Shown: in pieces, positions 60,001 to 64,000 of the stretch
Numbering within the stretch: the first letter of the stretch is position 1
Layout of the letters: every line of letters begins with the position of its first letter
Assembly: GCA_029582265.1 (NCBI GenBank)
Contig: CM055833.1
Span: 32,020,288 to 32,084,287, forward strand
Direction: 5' to 3'
Source: Zoroaster sp. YZ-2022
Taxonomy: Eukaryota > Echinodermata > Asteroidea > Forcipulatida > Zoroasteridae
Length of the DNA stretch: 64,000 nucleotides
Notes under the pieces: generated by a model
What the model was told of the DNA's origin: nothing
Database searches by the model: none
Seen by the model: only the letters and a program-made list of their open reading frames with translations
Position numbers and translations under genes: made by a program

Positions 60001-62028
60001 AGGAAACGAAATATATTTCCTTTTTTTTTTACCTGTCCTATTTTTTCTTTACCTGTCCCCTTAGGGGCTTCGTATTTCAGCAATATTTTGATACCAAAAT
60101 TAGCTGCGACCACCTGCGACCTGCGATTTTGTAGCTATTTTTGTAAACCCCATGATCCCAACATTTTAAAACCTTTTTTCATAACTCGACTGTGAGCAGC
60201 GCGCGCCACACAGTGAAACTAACCCCGACCGCAAGGTCTCCCCTATTCTAACAATTTCTACTTGTCTACTAGGTTCTATGTCACATAAGCTTCAGCCCCC
60301 AGCAAACTACATGGACTTCTCCACACCCACAAGGATAAACCGGATCCCAGCAACAGAGCGGGAGTATACTGAATCCCATGTGAGTGTCGGGGAAACAGGA
60401 CGGAATCTCCCTACGAGCACCGAACACACGGCCGCAGAGGAGATTTTGAGAAGTCAGCAATCGTCAAGCACTCCCACACCAAGGACTACCAAATCGACTG
60501 GCAGGCAGCTCAACTCATCACACCCATCGACACATGACCGGCACCCTAGACGCATCAGAGGGGCCATCGAGATCGTTAAACACGACACTGTTCCCAGGAC
60601 GTCGGTTTCTACATCAGCGATATTTGGCGACCACTACTACGGACTGAACGATCTTCTATATCCAAAGTCCACAACCCACCCCAGACTAAGGGATCTCCTA
60701 TATCCTAAGTCAACCACCCTCCTCCCCCTGTGCTTGTTAACAACTGATTCAGTTCATTGAGCACACACTCCTCTCTCCCACCCCCTAGGATCCCAGTCCC
60801 AACAGTTGCACCTGCACGCTTCAACGCACTAATCCTCCAGCATCCAGTCATGGCGTGATCCTCCAGCAGCCTACTTAAGCAGCAGCATTTCCCAGAGCCC
60901 GGCATTCTCCTGAAGACGATCAGAGCATACTAATTGAAACGTCGATTTGTAACCTCCATTTTTTTCAGAACTAATTACCACTCAAAAGAGAATTTCTCAT
61001 AATCGCAATTAGTTTTACTTATCCTCTTCACCATGCAAAGCTACAAGTTTTACCTGATAGGACTTAATTATTCCCTTGCGGTTTCCGCTTCGAAAAAAAA
61101 GGCAAGTCTTGCGAAATGACAGCCATGATAAACAATTAAAATAGTAAAAATTGTTAGCAGTGTCTTGATAGTGGAAAGCAAGACGTATCTAAAAGGTTAT
61201 ATTCAGTCAGTAAGCCCATACTGGTAATTTCGCAAAACAATAATGATCACAGATCTACATGAAACTTATTGGTGTTAAATTCATCAGGGATGAAATATTT
61301 TGGTCTCATGTGCTATCAAATTAGTAAAATAGTGAATAATGTCCAAAAATAATTGCTGTCTCTCAGGAAACAAAAACAAATTAACTTAAGAATGAATACA
61401 GAACATCTGAATGCATTTTCATTCTTTTCTCGGATAATAACACATAATAAACTGAAACTTTTACAGGTTGGTTGTTTAAGTACATCTTGATTCAAAGAAA
61501 GTAAGGATATTGTGTTGTCTTTTAGTGATTTTTTGCTGGATTTTTAATGTATGTCTTCAGGTGGTTTTTGTTGTGGCTAATTCAATTAAGCCCTTTTTAC
61601 TGATTATCTTTTTATGTGTACCATATTTTACTGTATTTTGATATATTTTTGTAAACACAATGCAATTCAGCCTCGCGGCTGCAAAATGTGTGTTTTTAAT
61701 AAACCAATAATAATAATAATAATGATAATTTTAGAAACATTTTTTTACAAACATTACCAATAGTGTAAAATGGATTTAAATCGCAAACTTCCTCAAATTG
61801 TTTACCGGTAATTTTATCCTTAAAATAATTTACAGCCGTAATACATACCGGTACACTCGATTAAACCTAAAATATCCAAATAAATATTTAAAGATGGTAC
61901 ACGTATCATTCTGAGAAATTACTTCGTCTGAAGCAATTTGTTATGTCGATTTTACATAAGAGTTTTTCGTCGCTTTTTCACAAATATGGTCATCTATCTA
62001 TATATTGCGATTTTCACATGTAAGTTGT

Positions 62029-62108
<80 letters not shown>

Positions 62109-62175
62109 AGCCTTAATTATATATATACAAGCCTTAATTCCCCAGCATCAGCCAATTTTCTTTGCTCATGAACCG

Positions 62176-62264
<89 letters not shown>

Positions 62265-63749
62265 CAAACGGTTCGCGAGCAAAGAAAAATTGGCTGATGC
62301 CTGACTCGAACCCGCGACCTCTCGAATACCAGACGAGCGCTCTACCAACTGAGCTAACCAGCCCCTATGTTGGTGGGCGGTCCACTTATGCCAATTATCT
62401 ATTGCTCTATGGGGCCAGGTCAGAGGCCAAACCCTATCTGCCGAGTATATATATATATATATATAGTAAAGGTGAAACAGTGCTCACCGGATAGTTATAC
62501 CCGAGCTTTCGGTGCGATGCACCTTCATCAGGGGAATTAAGGCTTGTTGTGATGAACCGCGGGTAGAACAAATGCGGTGAACTCCATGTTCATCCCGTCA
62601 GGGTGGAGCGTGCCAAGTTTGAACATCAAACTGACGGGATGAACGTGGAGTTCACCGCGTTTGTTCTACTCGCGGTTCATCACAACAAGCCTTAATTCCC
62701 CTAATGAAGGTGCATCGCACCGAAAGCTCGGGTATAACTATCCGGTGAGCACTGTTTCACCTTTACTATTCACATTTTCTAAGTTCTACAGTGCTACGCA
62801 GCATCCCCACATATATATATACAGGGTGACTTAAAAAAAAGGTAATCCACAAATAATGGGTTAATATGACCAGGTTATGAGGTTTATGATTATAAACATG
62901 ATTGCATCATGAGGTAGGGGCTATTAGCTTTCCATTGATACCATCCTTGCATTCATGCGATCACACATCACTGAGCACCATTGTCTTGAAAATGGAACAT
63001 CAAATTCCAAAATGTGCAGGTTGGTGAATAATGGGCCCAATGGGCAAACATCCACAGGAATTGGGCTCATATCCAAACAGAGACAAGATACGTAGGTTAC
63101 AGGACACACATTTAAATGATTGAAAGAAAACATATCTTATTAATGATAATGATTTTATTTGATAAGATCAAATATTTTTTATTTATTTATTTATTTGAAC
63201 ATACACTTTTAAAACAGTGGCACACGCCTACCCGGCGGTGCGTTCAAAAATACATCAAAAAGAACTACTGAAAACAATAAAAGTCAACATTCTGCGCAAT
63301 GACCCAGCTATGGTGAGAAGAGCTGTGCAAGACATGCATCGTTGCTGTGGACTTTGTGTGGAGAGAGGAGGTGGACATGTGGAAGGTGTTGGTGCCTAAA
63401 GGGTTAACGATCTTATCAAATAAAATCATTATCATGAATAAGATATGTTTTCTTTCAATCATTTAAATGTGTGTCCCGTAACCTACGTATCTTGTCTGTT
63501 TGGATATGAGCCCAATTCCTCTGGATGTTTGCCCATTGGGCCCATTATTCACCAACCTGCACATTTTGGAATTTGATGTTCCATTTTCAAGACAATGGTG
63601 CTCAGTGATGTGTGATCGCATGAATGCAAGGATGGTATCAATGGAAAGCTAATAGCTCCTACCTCATGATGCAATCATGTTTATAATCATAAATCTCATA
63701 ACCTGGTCATATTAACCCATTATTTGTGGATTACCTTTTTTTTTAGTCG

Positions 63750-63841
<92 letters not shown>

Positions 63842-64000
63842 TGAAAAATAGAGGGTTGGATTGGAATGAAAGTTACAAAATACAAATGTTGTCTACCTTT
63901 TTTGTCACCGATATGCATCATTTGTTCATGCTTCAAGCCGTACTCATCAGAAGCACGAAGCACGCTGGCCGGGTCTCCCTCATGGGCGTTCTTCAAGATG
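57045..64000 (-). CDS. COMT: Catechol O-methyltransferase family protein (5' end off window)
   Basis: Three exons on the minus strand: 63897-beyond 64000 (HEGDPASVL...MHIGDKKG), 58413-58606 and 57045-57356 (stop 57045-57047); phases 1 and 0. The enzyme transfers methyl from S-adenosylmethionine to a catechol hydroxyl with Mg2+. The SAM site is seen as [12 protein letters not shown] and [12 protein letters not shown] (Glu of the ribose contact). The Mg ligands are the Asp of FMDHW and the Asp-Asn of [14 protein letters not shown]. The rat catalytic Lys144 (DHWK) aligns with Glu in DHWEKFY, the next residue being Lys. The third substrate residue, Glu199 in rat, appears as Asp (QYCDAEDAL). Length after the visible start matches soluble COMT. 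The first intron is over 5 kb and full of repeats. TOMT is less likely because DHW and ADN are COMT-like. Confidence 0.88.
58692..59019. mobile_element. MITE family H, copy 4
   Basis: Starts GGTCCCCAAAAAAATCTCCG and ends CCGGAGCCTTTTTTGGACC, with TAA at 58689-58691 and 59020-59022. Best-preserved termini of the family. Confidence 0.9.
59450..60075. mobile_element. Palindromic element with array of ATTTCGTTCCCTCGAAAT hairpins
   Basis: Outer arms (GAGCCCCTAAGGGGACAGGT at 59455 and complement ending near 60070) face each other. Between them are more than a dozen units ATTTCGTTCCCTCGAAAT, each itself an inverted repeat (ATTTCG/CGAAAT with loop TTCCCT). Some units are flipped. Located in the COMT-like first intron. 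Confidence 0.85.
60190..60995 (+). mobile_element. Decayed Penelope-like element 3' part (GIY-YIG endonuclease remnant)
   Basis: A 160-codon frame (60278-60760) contains [16 protein letters not shown] and [17 protein letters not shown], as in the C-terminal GIY-YIG endonuclease region of Penelope-like retroelements (GETGRxLxTRxxEH, then RxIREAI). Sequence after the frame ends in GAAGACGATCAGAGCATACT and GAAACGTCGATTTGTAACCT, the tail shared with 8098-8225. The reverse transcriptase is absent. Confidence 0.75.
60996..62030. other. COMT intron, no recognised gene
   Basis: AT-rich, with short low-copy repeat stretches (for example AACATTACCAATAGTGTAAA near 61750) and an AATAATAATAAT run near 61709-61726. 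Confidence 0.5.
62032..62106. repeat. (TA)n microsatellite
   Basis: Uninterrupted TA repeats. Confidence 0.97.
62142..62298. repeat. Inverted repeat enclosing a (TA)n microsatellite
   Basis: Left arm GCATCAGCCAATTTTCTTTG plus CTCATGAACCGTTT and the matching right arm AAACGGTTCGCGAGCAAAG plus AAAAATTGGCTGATGC flank TA repeats at 62178-62263. Confidence 0.92.
62275..62365 (-). mobile_element. tRNA-derived SINE head (minus strand)
   Basis: The minus strand reads GGGGCTGGTTAGCTCAGTTG, GTAGAGCGCTCGTCTGG and GCGGGTTCGAGTCAGGC. The A box is excellent, but the T stem does not pair (GCGGG against TCAGG), so this is not a working tRNA. Confidence 0.65.
62466..62767. repeat. Retroelement-tail palindrome (~135-bp arms)
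   Basis: AGTAAAGGTGAAACAGTGCT at the left and its complement at the right enclose GCCAAGTTTGAACATC. Both arms contain GAAGGTGCATCGCACCGAAA, once after CCTGATGA (left arm, minus strand) and once after CCTAATGA (right arm, plus strand). Confidence 0.9.
62822..63754. mobile_element. Tc1/mariner deletion derivative with ~330-bp inverted repeats
   Basis: Ends CAGGGTGACTTAAAAAAAAG and the complement CTTTTTTTTTTAGTCGCCCT lie next to TA-repeat sequence (probable TA target). Arms run to about 63170 and from about 63405. The middle (63217-63399) encodes a transposase C-terminus: [19 protein letters not shown] then [11 protein letters not shown]. Confidence 0.88.
63755..63839. repeat. (TA)n microsatellite
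   Basis: Long TA run directly after the Tc1 derivative, 58 bp from the donor of the COMT-like exon at 63897. Confidence 0.97.

Noticed and set aside
62005..62304. Tyr-Ile repeat proteins near 9311, 62005 and 63712
   Set aside because: Translations of (TA)n microsatellites.

Overview
The window is eukaryotic: coding sequence is split into short exons with matching splice phases, base composition is AT-rich, and more than half the length is transposon, SINE and satellite sequence. A glycoprotein M6 homologue, an intron-containing FANCF homologue and abundant tRNA-derived SINEs suggest an invertebrate deuterostome, most likely an echinoderm; that placement is inference and nothing here is diagnostic.

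Layout. 1-2029 is a 42-bp satellite running off the left edge. 2856-7872 (+) holds the last four coding exons of an M6/PLP-family membrane protein, with a dead Tc1/mariner element and MITEs in its introns. 8.1-18.5 kb is gene-poor: a Penelope-type 3' tail, SINEs, MITEs and a ~3.3-kb higher-order array in which blocks of three tRNA-like sequences alternate with a ~310-bp satellite. 20084-21661 (+) is a single-coding-exon, Thr/Ser-rich, mucin-like type I membrane protein. 22970-28610 is one large hAT-type element with a perfect 8-bp target duplication, holding a three-copy 674-bp tandem repeat and a nested Tc1 element. 28673-36112 (-) is a multi-exon gene I recognise as FANCF, its stop codon 62 bp from the hAT element. 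36.3-41.7 kb holds a G-run tandem repeat, a large inverted repeat and three hAT-like copies that look like products of unequal exchange. 43053-54979 (+) is a 16-exon TKL-type protein kinase of about 1,410 residues with N-terminal coiled coil, SAM domain, more coiled coil, a C-terminal kinase domain lacking the HRD arginine, and a PAK PBD-like segment after the kinase. 57045-64000 (-) is a catechol O-methyltransferase homologue (three exons seen, 5' end off the right edge) with a long intron full of palindromes, a Penelope-like fragment and a Tc1 element with very long inverted repeats.

The five genes have unrelated roles and no shared pathway is implied. Main points for follow-up: the kinase architecture, the intron-rich FANCF gene, the 5.6-kb hAT element and its possible captured exon, the trimeric tRNA-like block, and the TE array that records a recombination history in its target-site duplications. 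All exon models come from reading splice signals and phases by eye, without transcript data.
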